Origin: JBBABP01 sp041657585
Lineage (GTDB): Bacteria; Patescibacteriota; Gracilibacteria; Absconditabacterales; Absconditicoccaceae
Direction of reading: 5' to 3'
Assembly (NCBI GenBank): GCA_041657585.1
Contig: JBBABP010000002.1
Location: 1 to 45,670 of the forward strand
Length of the DNA: 45,670 bases
In this document: piece by piece, positions 11,077-22,229 of the stretch
Numbering within the stretch: position 1 is the stretch's first letter
Layout: each line of letters starts with the position of its first letter
Made by a program: the position numbers and the translations under genes
Notes under the pieces: generated by a model
Databases searched by the model: none
Seen by the model: only the letters and a program-made list of their open reading frames with translations
What the model was told of the DNA's origin: nothing

Positions 11077-12527
11077 AACTCAGAGACATATTACTTAACC
11101 TAGAATCAGGCAAGCGCCCTAAGGGATGAGTTAAAGATATAAAAAGTTGAGTACCGAGTATCGGTGCAGAGCATCTTTTTATTGATGGATGATTTTGCTT
11201 TGATAAAATAAAGTATGTCTCTAATGATTTTGCCAAAAAGATGACCAAATGAATTCTAAAAAAGAACGACATATTAGTCGTTAAGGATTGAGCTACTAGT
11301 TGAAAAACTAGCCTTGTAAATGAAAATTTTCCATTTGATTTTGCTGTAATTAATGAACATGTGTTTTTGTGTAGATGTCCGGACACTATTAATTCTAAAT
11401 ATATTTTCTACTTTCTTTACAGCAATACTGGTAATGCACAAATCTTAAAAGATTTTAGATGAGCTGCACAATGATGAATTTCAACAAACTTTGTAAATTT
11501 AGTTGAGGTGCCATTACCATCATTATTTCAACAACAAGCTATCGTTGATGAAATAGAGAAGCAATTTAGTAGATTAGACAATTGATCACACTCCTTAGAG
11601 AATATAAAATCTAATCTCAAAAATTATAAAGCATCTGTTCTAAAGTCTGCAGTTGAAGGTAAACTGACAGAACAACGAAGAAAGAAGAATAAGCATATAG
11701 AGCCAGCTTCTAAATTATTGGAAAAGATTTTAGCTGAAAGGAAGCATAAGCGAGAGCAAGAGAACCCAGGAAAGAAATATAAAGAGCCACCGAAGATCAA
11801 TGCAGAGTGATTGTCAGAATTACCTGAGTGATGGTGCCGAACTTCTCTTGGAGAATCTTATTCTGTCTTTGTCTGAGCTACTCCATCAAGAAGTAATAAA
11901 GATTATTGGTGATGAGATATTAAACGAATAAGTAGTTGAGAGGTACATTTTAATGATATCTATGATACAGAAGAAAAGATAACTAAGACATGATTAGATA
12001 ATTCTTCAACAAAAATCCATCCTTCATGAACTATAATGATTGGTATGATTGGAGAATGAAAGACAAGATGACAAGTGGCAATGCTTAAAGTCAATGCTTG
12101 TCATAATCAAAACACATCAGCCATAGAAGTAAATAATAATTTTCTATCATCAGAATATATATATTATTTTCTATATAGTTGTTATCAAAAGATGAGAAGT
12201 ATTTGATGAGGATGAAATCAGAAAGCTTTGAATAAGTGAATTATCGAAACAATAATTGTTCCACTTCCACCGTTACAAGAACAACAAAAGATAGTCCAGG
12301 AGGTAGAAGAGAAACTATCAGTAATTGAAGTTATTTCTACCATCATAGAAGAAAACATCAAGAGAGCTAAACAACTTAAACAATCCATACTTCATCAAGC
12401 TTTCACTGGACAATTAGTTCCTATGGAAGATGACGATAAGTGAGTAGAACAACTATTGGCTGAAATAGAAAAGACCAAAGCTATGCTTGTATGACAGAAG
12501 AAGACTAAGAAATCTAAGCAGAAATAA
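11064..12527 (+). CDS. hsdS: Type I restriction-modification specificity subunit
   Basis: A 487-residue HsdS with two target-recognition domains. TRD1 covers about residues 1-150 and ends at VEVPLPSLFQQQAIVDEIEK; the central conserved helix includes SVLKSAVEGKLTEQ. TRD2 covers about 255-410 and ends at IVPLPPLQEQQKIVQEVEEK; the final coiled helix has LKQSILHQAFTGQLVP. The repeat of PLPxLxxQQxIV marks the two halves. The two domains set the bipartite DNA target of the HsdM/HsdR complex. Its start codon lies inside the end of the GHKL-nuclease gene. Confidence 0.95.
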
Positions 12528-12553
12528 ATTTATTTATTCTATATCTTTGTCTC

Positions 12554-13462
12554 ATGAAGACTTATGAAAACAAATTGCTTATATTAAACTATCCTGACGA
12601 TTGGCAGTTATGATTAGAAAATGTAGAATGATTATCTGCCACATTTTATCCATCATTAGGTAATAATCAAATATGACCATTTTTATGAATTAGTAATATG
12701 GAAATGCCAGATAACTTGCCATATTCAATTGATGAATTTGTTCTTGGTGTGGAGAAAAGACTTAAAGTTTGAACTGAAAATTATGTTAAATCAAATGAAA
12801 GGACTTTATTAATTAATAATCTACCTGGCAAAGAATTTATAATTGAATATTCTGAAAATTGACAAAGATTTAAAGCAAAACAAATATGTTTGTTTGGGGT
12901 AAAGATAATCTATATTATTAATTATGGGTGATTTATTGATATGTTTGACATGTTTATAAATGAAGCCAATAATATTATGAATAATATTATATTTAAAGAG
13001 ATAAACACAATAGAGACTTATAATAAACACAAAGTATATAAATATAAAAATTTATTTACATTAGAATATCCTTGAGATTGGACTTATAATGATAATGATA
13101 ATAGGGTAGAAGTTGCTTTTAGCCCACCTAATTTCAGCAATAGGCAGACTGTTGCAATATTGGTTGAACCTATTTTACAAGAAGAGACTTTAAATGAAAT
13201 TTATTTAGCAAGAAAGCAAAAGCAGAACGATTTGAATGATTATCATGAAATAAAATGTGATGATATTATAATTAATAATATTCCAGCAAAAGATATAACA
13301 GAAGGATGGGTTGGTATAGATGGAATTAAATTAATATGAAGAACAATTATCTTAAATAAAGATAATTCTCTATATATCATTATATGTATTTGAACAGAAA
13401 ATGATTTTTGGAGATTTGTTAAAGATTTTGAAAACATAGTGAAATCATTCAAATTAGAATAG
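12554..13462 (+). CDS. Protein with two PsbP/DUF1795-like domains
   Basis: 302 residues forming two similar halves. Each begins with a PsbP-like entry motif: NYPDDWQL near residue 12 and EYPGDWTYND near 170, followed by strand-rich sequence and NNLPGKEF or NNIPAKDI. This resembles the PsbP/DcrB/DUF1795 fold. No signal peptide is present, so it should be cytoplasmic, unlike many PsbP-like proteins. It lies between hsdS and hsdM in the same orientation with short spacers (26 and 22 bases), an unusual insertion in a restriction operon. Its function there is unknown; I rely on the fold signature only moderately. Confidence 0.6.
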
Positions 13463-13484
13463 TTTTTAATTATTTATTTAAATT

Positions 13485-14960
13485 ATGACTTTAGACAAAG
13501 ATCAAATCGTTTCTAAAATTTGGAATCTCTGTAGTGTTCTAAGAGATGATGGAGTAAGCTATTCAGATTATCTTGAACAGATTACCTATCTTATCTTTCT
13601 TAAGATGGCTCATGAGAGAACTAAAGCACCATATAATCAACCAAGTATTATCCCTAATCAATGGTCTTGGGAAAGTTTGGCTGATAAGGATGGAGACAAA
13701 CTTGAAGAACAATACAGACATTCGTTAGAAAATCTTGCTAAGACAGCTGGTATCCTTGGTATGATTTTTAGGAAATCACAAAATAAGATTTCCAACCCTG
13801 CTATGCTCAAAAGAGTTGTAAATGAAATTGATAAAATAGAATGGAATATACTTGGTGTAGATGTAAAAGGTGAAATTTACGAAGGACTTTTATCAAAGGT
13901 AGCTGAAGATACTAAGTCAGGAGCTGGTCAATACTTTACTCCAAGAGTGCTTATCAATACTATGATTGAAGTATTGAAACCAAATATAGAAACAACTATT
14001 CATGATCCTTGTTCTGGTACTTGATGATTCCTTTTGTCAGCTCATGACTATATATTACATCATGGTAATTTGGATAAAGATCAACAAAAGATACTCAAAA
14101 CTAAATTGATAAGCTGATCTGAACTTGTGCAAAGCACAGCAAGATTGGCTGTAATGAATATGTTCTTACATGGTATAGGAGAGAATGAAAGTCCTATTAC
14201 TGTATGTGATAGTTTGCTTTCTGATCCATGAAAGAGATATAAGATGGTAGCAACCAACCCACCTTTTGGAAAGAAATCTTCAGTTGCATTTACTAATGAA
14301 GCATGAGATGAAGAGAAGGACGATACAGAAATTTTGAGAGAAGATTTCTGGACTATTACCAAGAACAAGCAATTAAATTTCTTACAACATATACATACAA
14401 TACTAGAAATCTGAGGTAAAGCATGAGTTGTTTTGCCTGATAATGTATTGTTTGAATGATGATCAGGTGAAGTCGTTAGAAAGAAACTATTACAGCAATG
14501 TAATTTACATACCATACTCAGATTACCAACAGGTATCTTCTATGCTAATGGTGTAAAGGCGAATGTTATATTCTTTGATAAGAAATGAGCTAGTGAACAA
14601 ACACATACAAAAGATATTTGGTTCTATGATCTTAGAACAAATATGAAATTTTCATTGAAACAAAGCCCATTGAAAGTGGCTGATCTGAAAGAATTTATTG
14701 AATGCTATAACTCTGATAATATCAATAAGAGAACTGAGACACGAAGTGAATCAAATCCTGAATGAAGACGAAAGAAATATACTTATGATGAAGTCATCAA
14801 AAGAGATAAGACAAACTTAGATATCTTCTGGCTAAAAGATAAATCATTAGAAGATAGTGAGAATCTTCCTGAACCATGAATTATAGCTCAGCAGATAGTT
14901 GATGATCTAGAGAATGCATTAGAACAGTTCAACTTGATTGAGAAAGATTTAGGTAAATAA
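13485..14960 (+). CDS. hsdM: Type I restriction-modification methyltransferase subunit
   Basis: A 491-residue adenine-N6 methyltransferase. The N-terminal helical HsdM domain is followed by GAGQYFTPRVLI near residue 146, the SAM-binding motif I HDPCSGTGGF (about 172-181, two of whose glycines are TGA codons) and the catalytic NPPFG (about 258-262). The C-terminal region has the usual ILRLPTGIFYANGVKANVIF target-side motif. It methylates adenines at sites set by HsdS, protecting the host. It lies downstream of hsdR and hsdS with an unrelated gene in between. Confidence 0.97.
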
Positions 14961-14996
14961 CAAATTCACTATTATTTTATATATATAATATAACTT

Positions 14997-16652
14997 ATGG
15001 AGAATCCTTTCGAAAAGCCAATCATGCTTAAAATGTTTGATGAGTTCCCATTTGCATTCAAAGATTTATTTAATCTCAATAAAGCTCTTTTGATAAATTT
15101 TACTGTATATGAGCTATTCCCTTCCTTTTGAAAATCTCTTCCATCTGAAAATTTTGTAAAGTGAACTCATTTAGATCTCACAGTCATAGATACGATAAAA
15201 GAGAAGCAGGATTTATTGATAGGAGAAATGCCATTTGGCCTTAAGTTCTTAGGTAAAACAGAAAATACAAATACTAGACTTACTGGAGAGCAGAATATAA
15301 TACTTAGGACATTGTCACTTCTATCTGATGAATGATATGCTATTTATCCTGTGCCTCAATCAGTTTATGTTTGAGCAAAGAATCAAGATTTTATACATAT
15401 GCTTAATGAAAGATGATTCTATATTAATGCAATATTAAACACTCCCAAGAATCTACTACCACAGACATCATTGGAAATTAGTTTTCTAATTATTTCAAAG
15501 AAGGAACAGAAAGAAATATTTGTAGCAGAGATTACAGCAGAGTCAGACTATAAAGTAATCCTAAATAGATATAGATGATCTCAATCAGATAATGAAAATA
15601 ATCTATTTAATGGCTTTTTTATTGATTTTAAATCATTTGAAAGCTTTGGGAAATACAAAATAAAATCACAGCTTCGTACTTTAGGAGCTCAATACAAGGA
15701 TTTCACTACTTACAAATTAAATGAAATTGCTGATTCTATAAAACATAGAGTATGAAAGAAGATTAATGATGAAGAAAATACAATTTATGTCCCTAGGATT
15801 TGAAGATCCAAAGTGGTTGCAAAATTAGCAGACTTAACTTTAAAGCATCATAATTACTACATAATAAATTTAAGGAAAGAAATTGCTGACTCTGGCTATG
15901 TATCACTTTATCTTAATTCAGATATTTGAAAGCTTAATTTAGAATATCTAAGATCATCATGATTTATAGAGGTCATTAATAAATCAGATCTAGAGAGTGC
16001 AACTATTCCGTTACCACCTCTAAATGAACAAAGATACATAGTACAGACGGATTCAAAAATACAAAGACTTAAATCTATTATGAATAAATTTGAAGAAGAT
16101 ATAGCATTAAATCCTATGAGTTCTCACACACTTCAATCAAAGCTTGATGATCTACTTGAAACATTGGATGTCTTATCAAAGTCAGATAAAGTTTTAGCAT
16201 TAATAAGACAATGAGAAAGCAAAACTGTCGAGTTCAAACAAACCCTTAAGATGAATATCAAGACTAATCAGAAGGACAAAGAGATGGAAAGAGCATGTCT
16301 AAAGACAATAGTTGCATTTCTAAACTCTGATTGATGAAATTTAATTATCTGAGTAAAAGATGATGGGGAAATATATTGAATTGATAATGATGACTATAAA
16401 TCAAATGATGATTACTTAAAACATTTTCATAATTTAATAAGAGATAAGATTGGGGAGGAGTTCTTCCCACTGATAAATTATCATATAGTAGATATAAACC
16501 AAAAGAAAATTCTTTTGGTGGAATGTGGAATGTCAGATACCGCATGTTATTACGAAGGAAAAGAATTCTTTGTGAGAACAAATCCAGCTACTGATAAATT
16601 GGAATGACCAAAACTAGTTGAATATGTTGGGAGGCGTTTTAAGAATAAATAA
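14997..16652 (+). CDS. Fusion of degenerate N6-methyltransferase, HsdS-like domain and AlbA_2 (Schlafen-type) domain
   Basis: A 551-residue protein with three parts. Residues 1-200 look like the C-terminal half of an HsdM-type methyltransferase (GEMPFG near 76 where NPPFG is expected, then RTLSLLSDEGYAIYPVPQ and a GFYINAILNTP segment), but motif I is absent and the catalytic Asn-Pro is lost. About 240-375 resembles an HsdS half, ending TIPLPPLNEQRYIVQ and a helix. About 405-515 is an AlbA_2 domain (TVEFKQT, then NSDGGNLIIGVKDDGEIYG). It should bind but not methylate DNA. It follows hsdM by 36 bases. A decoy or alternative specificity factor is an inference. Confidence 0.75.
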
Positions 16653-16789
16653 TAAAATAGTTAATGAGGTGAGGTGGGAATATATAAGATAAAGAATTTT
16701 TTGTATCTATTATGAGATAGGATAAATTAGCTATGGTTTAGATTTCTAAAGAATTGTTAAAGATTATTTAATTTTTATCACCAATTAAA
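16653..16789. other. Intergenic spacer in the defence island
   Basis: 137 bases with no gene seen. It is the longest gap on the plus strand of the island, so a second promoter for the membrane protein and DUF262 genes could lie here. Confidence 0.4.
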
Positions 16790-17359
16790 ATGAATGATAT
16801 GAAAGTAAGGAAGAAATGAACCTTCTCTATAAAATCAGCAATAACCGTAGCAAGTGTCTTCATTATAATTTTTGGAATAGTCACTCTTGATTGGTTTAGA
16901 ATTGGTTTTGGTGTTATCTTATATCTATTAAATTTTTTGTTCTATTATATAAAGCAAAGGAAGTATCTAAAAGACAATGAGGTTTACACTTGATATAAGA
17001 TAGTCTCTGACATAAAGAATGCAATTTCAATACATGTAATTAATGAAGATAATTATTGATCTATATGTTTATTGTTTTATATTTGATTAGTCTCTTGAGC
17101 CATAAATTATTTTCATATGAATAATACACAGTCGTTAAACTTATTTAATGCAGTCTTTCATGACATAGGTGTAAAACACATAAAAGAAGATCAATTATCA
17201 ATAATTATGTTTAATGCAATAAAGAGTGAAAAGAACATTAAAGTCACTTCATTTTGAATGGAAACATTTACTCGTTTCCTTGATTTATGAAAGACAAGCC
17301 TATTAGATGTAGAAAAACATCTTATGAATGATTTTGGTACAGTTAATTTTAAGTTATAA
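16790..17359 (+). CDS. Membrane protein of unknown function
   Basis: 189 residues. Two adjacent hydrophobic segments (about 16-33 and 36-55, including VASVFIIIFGIVTLDWF) form a likely hairpin, and a third weaker one lies near 95-110 (LLFYIGLVSGAI). The rest is soluble and mixed. The start at 16790 is chosen because it is the first ATG; another in-frame ATG lies three codons on. It lies directly upstream of the DUF262 gene, so a membrane partner in that system is conceivable, but no family is recognised. Confidence 0.6.
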
Positions 17360-17385
17360 TAATTTATTTTTATAATAAAAATCTC

Positions 17386-19173
17386 ATGCAAAAGTATTCA
17401 GTCAATCATTATCTTATCAACAATCTATTGAATGACATTCAACTATGACAAATTGCTATTCCTGAAATTCAAAGACCATTTGTTTGGTCTACTATAAAAG
17501 TAAGGAATCTTATGGATTCTCTCTATAAAGGATTTCCTATTGGATATATTATTGCATGGAAGAATCCTGATGTTAGACTTAAGGATGGCACTATTTCTAG
17601 ATGAAAGAAAGTACTTATTGACTGACAACAAAGAATAACCGCACTTAAAGCAGCAGTGCTTGGAGATAGTATAGTCGATAAAGATTATAGGAAAGTGAAA
17701 ATCAAAATAGCATTCCACCCTACCAAAGAAGAGTTCCAAACATGGACTCCTGCCATTGGTAATGACAAAGAATGGATAGAAGATATTTCTGTTGTTATGA
17801 GTGCTGATACTTCATTACTTACTTTTGTATCTGAATACTGCGATAAGAATCCAGACTTAGATAGAAAGATACTTGAAACGAATATAACCAAACTTGTTGA
17901 TATCAAAAACAAACAAGTTTGATTTATAGAACTTTCAGAGAATCTTGATATAGATACAGTGACAGAGATATTTATTCGTATTAATAGTGAATGAGTCCGT
18001 CTTTCAGAAGCAGACTTTGCTATGTCAAAGATAGCTTCTCATTCAGACTTTGGAGTTAATCTTAGAAAGTTTATTGATTATTTCTGTCATCTTTCGAGGG
18101 AACCAAAGTTCTTTGAGACACTTAAAGAGGTGGACCATGAGTTCGTAGCTACTGACTATTTCAAACAAATCTCTTGGCTTAAAGATGAAAATGATGATCT
18201 TTATGATCCCGACTATTCAGATGTAGTAAGAGTTAGCTTTACTAAAGAATTTGAAAGAGGCAAACTCAGTGAGTTAGTCAGCTTATTATCAGGAAGAAAT
18301 TTTGAAACAAGAATGTTTGAACAAGAAATCATGGATCAGTCCTACCAGAGATTAGAGAAGGGTATCTATGAATTTACGAACGAGACGAACTTCAAAAGAT
18401 TTATTATGATTATTAAGTCTGCCGGATTTACTATTAGTGATCTTATCAGATCTCAGAATGTATTAAACTTTGCATATATTATTTATCTTAAGCTTAGAGA
18501 AACAAAAGAAGATCCAGGCAAGATAGAGAGATTGGTTGCTAGATGGCTTGTGATGTCTATCCTTACAGGAAGATATTCTTGATCTCCAGAATCTACATTT
18601 GATTATGACATCAAACATATTTCGGCTGAGGGTGTAGAAAAATATCTTAAAGGCATAGAAGAATCACAGCTATCTGACGCCTTTTGGGACTTTGGTCTGG
18701 TAACTGAATTGGATAAATCAGTTATATCTAATCCATATCTTTGACTATTCTTTGCTTCACAAATTAAAGCAAAAGACAGATGATTCCTTTCTAGAGATAT
18801 TACTGTCGCTGATATGATTATTCATAGGTGAGACATCCACCATCTATTCCCCAAAGAATATCTTAAGAAACAATATAAATCCAAAGGAGATTACAATCAG
18901 ATTGCAAATTTTGTATATGCACAACAGGAAATTAATATCAAAATATGAAAGAAGGCTCCAGAAGAATATATGAAAGAGGTTTGGGAACAGATAGAATGAG
19001 GAGATATGAAATATGGAAGCATAAATAACAAAGCAGAACTGGAAGAAAACATGAAACAGAATTGTATTCCTATGTGATTTGAACACATGACTCTTGAAGA
19101 TTTTCCAAGGTTTCTTGAAGAAAGAAGAAAACTTATGGCACAGAAGATAAGAGGATATTACTTTAGCTTGTAA
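17386..19173 (+). CDS. GmrSD-type DUF262 protein with C-terminal HNH-like nuclease region
   Basis: A 595-residue single-chain protein of the DUF262/GmrSD family. The N-terminal ParB-like fold has IPEIQRPFVWS near residue 24 and the hallmark LIDGQQRITAL near 76-86. The C-terminal part has DIHHLFPKEYL near 482-492 followed by a conserved Asn-Phe pair (QIANFVYAQ) and a final helical region, consistent with the DUF1524/HNH fold. Characterised GmrSD enzymes are type IV restriction systems that cut DNA with modified cytosines. It would complement the type I system against phages with modified DNA. The substrate cannot be deduced here. Confidence 0.88.
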
Positions 19174-19223
19174 TGGGCAGATAGCTAAATTTTTTAATAA
19201 TTTTATTTATTATACAATACTGC

Positions 19224-19853
19224 ATGCTATTAAAAGATGTGAAATTTAAATGTCCTCATTGTAAGTCTATTGTTTCTCAGATTATGGCTGCATCATGAAA
19301 CACAATGGAAGCTAAGTTTTATTCAGATGGAAAGACAGTTTGACCATATCTATTAGATGATGATAGATCTATTTTTCTATGTCCAATATGTAGTAATTAT
19401 ATATGGTTTGAAGAAGCCAAACTACCATCTTTTATAGACAAAACATTCAACTCTGACACCTCAGCAAAACTAGTAGAATTTGAAGATCATCTAAAATTAC
19501 TTGATACCAAATATATGGAAGACCCGGCAAAGGAATTACATATTAGAAGACGAATATGGTGGTGATTTAATGATAGGTTAAGAGATGAATCGTCATCTGT
19601 AGATCAACTTATTACATCTGAAACTGAAAAAGACATATGGAAAACCAATCTCCAAAGACTTATAGAGATTCATCAAAATGAAGGATCGGACGAATATGAT
19701 AGTATGGTACTTGCAGAGTTATTAAGGCAAGCCAATAGATTTGATGACAGTATGAAAATGCTTGATGAGATTGATAATGAAGAATTACAAAGAGCAAAGC
19801 AGAAAATATATAATGCCTGCAAAGAGAAAAATCCTTATTTGATCAGAATATAG
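19224..19853 (+). CDS. Zinc-ribbon protein of unknown function
   Basis: 209 residues. The N-terminus carries two Cys pairs, FKCPHCKS at about 9-16 and FLCPICSNY at about 51-59, that form a zinc ribbon. The rest is helical: a basic stretch RRRIWWGFNDRLR, then acidic TPR-like helices (LAELLRQANRFDDSMKMLDE). This recalls DUF2225-like proteins, but the match is only by eye. It closes the rightward island and ends 3 bases before the stop of the opposing XRE gene. Confidence 0.6.
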
Positions 19854-19856
19854 ACT

Positions 19857-20072
19857 TTACTTCATTTGCTTAAAGAGCTCATCCATAGGTATGTGCAATT
19901 GCTTTGCTATACTTTCTATATTATCTAGTGTAATGTTAGTCTTCCCATTCTCGATTAGTCACATATGGGTCCTATGTATCTTGCACTTAGAGGCAAATTC
20001 TTCCTGTGAATATCCTTTCTGTTTCCTTAGTCTCCTGACTGTTTCTCAAAATATTTTTTTGGTATCTTCCAT
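19857..20072 (-). CDS. XRE-family helix-turn-helix regulator
   Basis: A 71-residue single-domain regulator. The sequence shows the five-helix Cro/C1 fold: VRRLRKQKGYSQEEFASKCK then IHRTHMGLIENGKTNITLDN and IESIAKQLHIPMDELF. The recognition helix is around HRTHMGLIEN. It is close to the controller (C) proteins of restriction systems in size and layout, so it may time expression of the island or of the genes to its right. It is transcribed leftward toward the island's end and is divergent from the next gene. Confidence 0.9.
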
Positions 20073-20233
20073 TATTTCTCTGGTTATAGAGTAAATAATG
20101 TGTTATATATTATGCCATCATATAAAACTACAGTATGAATACCGACAGTATCTATACCACATTTGCTATTGAAATTATAGTATATCTTTGATAATATATA
20201 TACAAATAACGATTTATTTATAATTTAAATAAT

Positions 20234-20920
20234 ATGAATTTTATTAGAAAGTTAACTACAAAAGATCATATAGAGATTCATATACTTGAGTCAACCATTA
20301 TGTCATTGATTAAACTACAAGATCAATGATTCGATTTAAGTATTAATCTTTTGGAATTATCTCAAATTTGATGATTTGATAAGTATGACAATTTTAAGGA
20401 TAGGGTTGATTTTGGACGTTCACTTGCAGATCATTGGGCTAGATTAAATATGAAATTTAAAGAAGCAGGATTCATTGAACTTTTTTTACAACTTATTTGT
20501 GTCTTATGAAAAGACTTCTTCGAAAGCATTGATAAACAAGAGAAGGAGAATATATGAATATATAATATGGTTTTATATGGTTGTCAAAAAGATTATCTTA
20601 ACGGTATAGATAAGCTTGAATGACAAGTAATAGTTGATATATCAGACAATCATGATTTAAAATTTGAACTCAAGATGATTAAAAATCAAATGATAAACAT
20701 TAAATTCATGAATGCATTTCTTGTATATGAACCAGAGATTGCAAAAAAAATTAATAGCAATATATATTCCTTTTATGCTAACTTCGTACTTAGCCTGTTT
20801 ATAGTATGACTTATGGCACATCAAGAAAAGCATAAAGATGATGATAGAAAGTTAGTCGTATCTCATTGAGATATACCAAATATATTATCAAGTATATTTG
20901 TTTTTAAGAATATGAAATAG
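20234..20920 (+). CDS. Unknown 228-residue element protein
   Basis: No family is recognised. The product is mixed, with several hydrophobic helices (IMSLIKLQDQGF, FIELFLQLICVLGKDFF, FYANFVLSLFIVGLMAHQ); the last could be membrane-associated. Glycines are frequently TGA. It starts 162 bases from the divergent XRE start, so the shared intergenic region probably carries an XRE-controlled promoter. It is followed after 20 bases by a small acidic gene, probably in one operon. Confidence 0.6.
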
Positions 20921-20940
20921 TTTTATTAATATCATTTATC

Positions 20941-21243
20941 ATGTCTTTTATAGAATGAATAGAATATATGTGAATACAGGATCTTATAGATTACTATAAT
21001 TCTCTTGATGATTCAGCTAGGTCGCAAGTAGAGAAAATGGAGATAGAAACCAGGATAGAAGAATTAAGATCAGAAACAGAAGAGGCAAGAGCTGAGGCTG
21101 AGCGAGAATCTTATGGGCATATTTGATATGCTTATGACGAGAAATTATTTGATAAGGAATGAATACATCGTGACACTTGAACAAATAAGAATTCTAAATG
21201 AGAACTAGAAATGGTTGAATCTGATGGAGATTTGCCTTTCTAA
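20941..21243 (+). CDS. Small acidic coiled-coil protein
   Basis: 100 residues. The central part (VEKMEIETRIEELRSETEEA and on through ARAEAERES) is a strongly charged continuous helix, likely a coiled coil; the ends are acidic and short. It is strongly negative overall. No family is recognised. Small acidic proteins on mobile elements are sometimes DNA mimics, but there is no direct evidence for that here. Confidence 0.6.
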
Positions 21244-21562
21244 TAATCTATATTATGAACAATAAAACATACGCGAGAAACTTTTGAAGTCTCTCGGAAA
21301 TTACTAAAAAAATAAATATTATATATATAAAGGGGTATACTACCTATACTACTATCTCTATATATTAAATTAATATTATTATTAATATATTATGTAGTAC
21401 ATAACTGTGCTATCTATTTTCTTATATCTCAATCTAATATTTTTATATCTCTTCTCTTTCTTTTATCTTACTCACACTATAATTCTAAACTACTATATTG
21501 CTATCTAACTTATTCTAAACCAATTACTTCATAAATATATTTTCTCAATATATATTACGATT
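21244..21562. other. Non-coding, extremely AT-rich region
   Basis: No gene is seen. The left end has a small imperfect hairpin (CGAGA at about 21272 with TCTCTCG at about 21289), then tracts such as ATTATATATATAAA and TTAATATTATTATTAATATATTA-type near-palindromes at about 21367-21392, then about 150 bases biased to pyrimidines on the plus strand. Candidates are a replication origin or an oriT-like locus, or a long leader for the following transcript. None can be proved from sequence. Confidence 0.45.
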
Positions 21563-21847
21563 ATGATTTATCACTTAGCCCAATCGGCACTTGAGATATT
21601 TGCCATATGATTGATTCGTAAGAAATAGACGGTTGTGGTATTGAACAAATCAAAGATAGAATTCTCCAGAACCAATGGAAGATATCACTCATGAGTAGAA
21701 CTTTCTCGCTGATGCTATATCCTTTGAACAAGAGATGATGACGAAACTCGGCCTAGTCGGCCAGGAGCCAGGAAACTTGGAGAGTACATCGTGTTATTCC
21801 ACAGTCGTATACCTACCTATGAAGGACTAGTTCCTTCTTTTTTATAT
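21563..21847 (+). other. Short ORF with in-frame TAG, or structured RNA
   Basis: An ATG at 21563 opens MIYHLAQSALEIFAIGLIRK and stops at TAG 21626-21628. The same frame stays open after the TAG with protein-like sequence (RYHSGVELSRGCYILGTRD, then PGARKLGEYIVLFHSRIPTY) until a hairpin terminator. A shifted frame gives another plausible stretch ending LPMKD at a TAG. The segment is more GC-rich than its surroundings and contains GGCCTAGTCGGCC. It could be a broken gene, a gene with stop readthrough, or a non-coding RNA ended by the terminator. Confidence 0.35.
21823..21847 (+). terminator. Hairpin terminator
   Basis: GAAGGA and TCCTTC form a 6-bp stem around CTAGT, directly followed by a T-rich run. 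It ends whatever transcript covers 21563-21820. Confidence 0.65.
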
Positions 21848-21921
21848 TATTATTTTATTACCATGATTGTAAAATCACAAGGTCCTCCTGTTGCCTTCTT
21901 ATTCCTATCTAATTCTCTAGT

Positions 21922-21948
21922 CCTGATCAGTCAGGACTTTTTTTATAT
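21922..21948 (+). terminator. Strong hairpin terminator
   Basis: AGTCCTGA and TCAGGACT form a perfect 8-bp stem with the loop TCAG, followed by seven Ts. It separates the unusual segment upstream from the 74-residue gene at 21964. Confidence 0.85.
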
Positions 21949-21963
21949 ACTAAAAAAATCACC

Positions 21964-22188
21964 ATGATTAATAAATTCCAGGTTATTGAAGACTGTATCA
22001 CTTATTTATCAAACTCTAAAGACAAAACCTTCTCTTCCTATAGTGTGCTTCGTGGCTATGATAGAGCCATTGAAGATCTAAAACTATATCTTGAACAAGA
22101 AAGAGAAGATTCTGACTATGATGATGTTTCTGAATACTATTATGATAAGTATGCAGATTTGGCTTCTGATTATAAATATAGTTTCTAA
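21964..22188 (+). CDS. Small acidic protein of unknown function
   Basis: 74 residues, no internal TGA, TAA stop. Helical N-terminal half (FQVIEDCITYLSNS, SYSVLRGYDRAIEDLKLYLE) and a very acidic, tyrosine-rich tail (DSDYDDVSEYYYDKYADL). Its composition and its place just upstream of an ArdC-like gene would suit a DNA-mimic antirestriction role, but this is only an inference. The start is the ATG 16 bases after the terminator's T-run. Confidence 0.6.
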   Translation: MINKFQVIEDCITYLSNSKDKTFSSYSVLRGYDRAIEDLKLYLEQEREDSDYDDVSEYYYDKYADLASDYKYSF

Positions 22189-22229
22189 TTTGTACTTACA
22201 AAACTTTTTATTCTTAACCAACTATTATC

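Noticed and set aside
21629..22083. Long continuation of the odd ORF beyond 21850
   Set aside because: It runs through two strong terminators and into another frame of the 74-residue gene, so it cannot be a real C-terminus.
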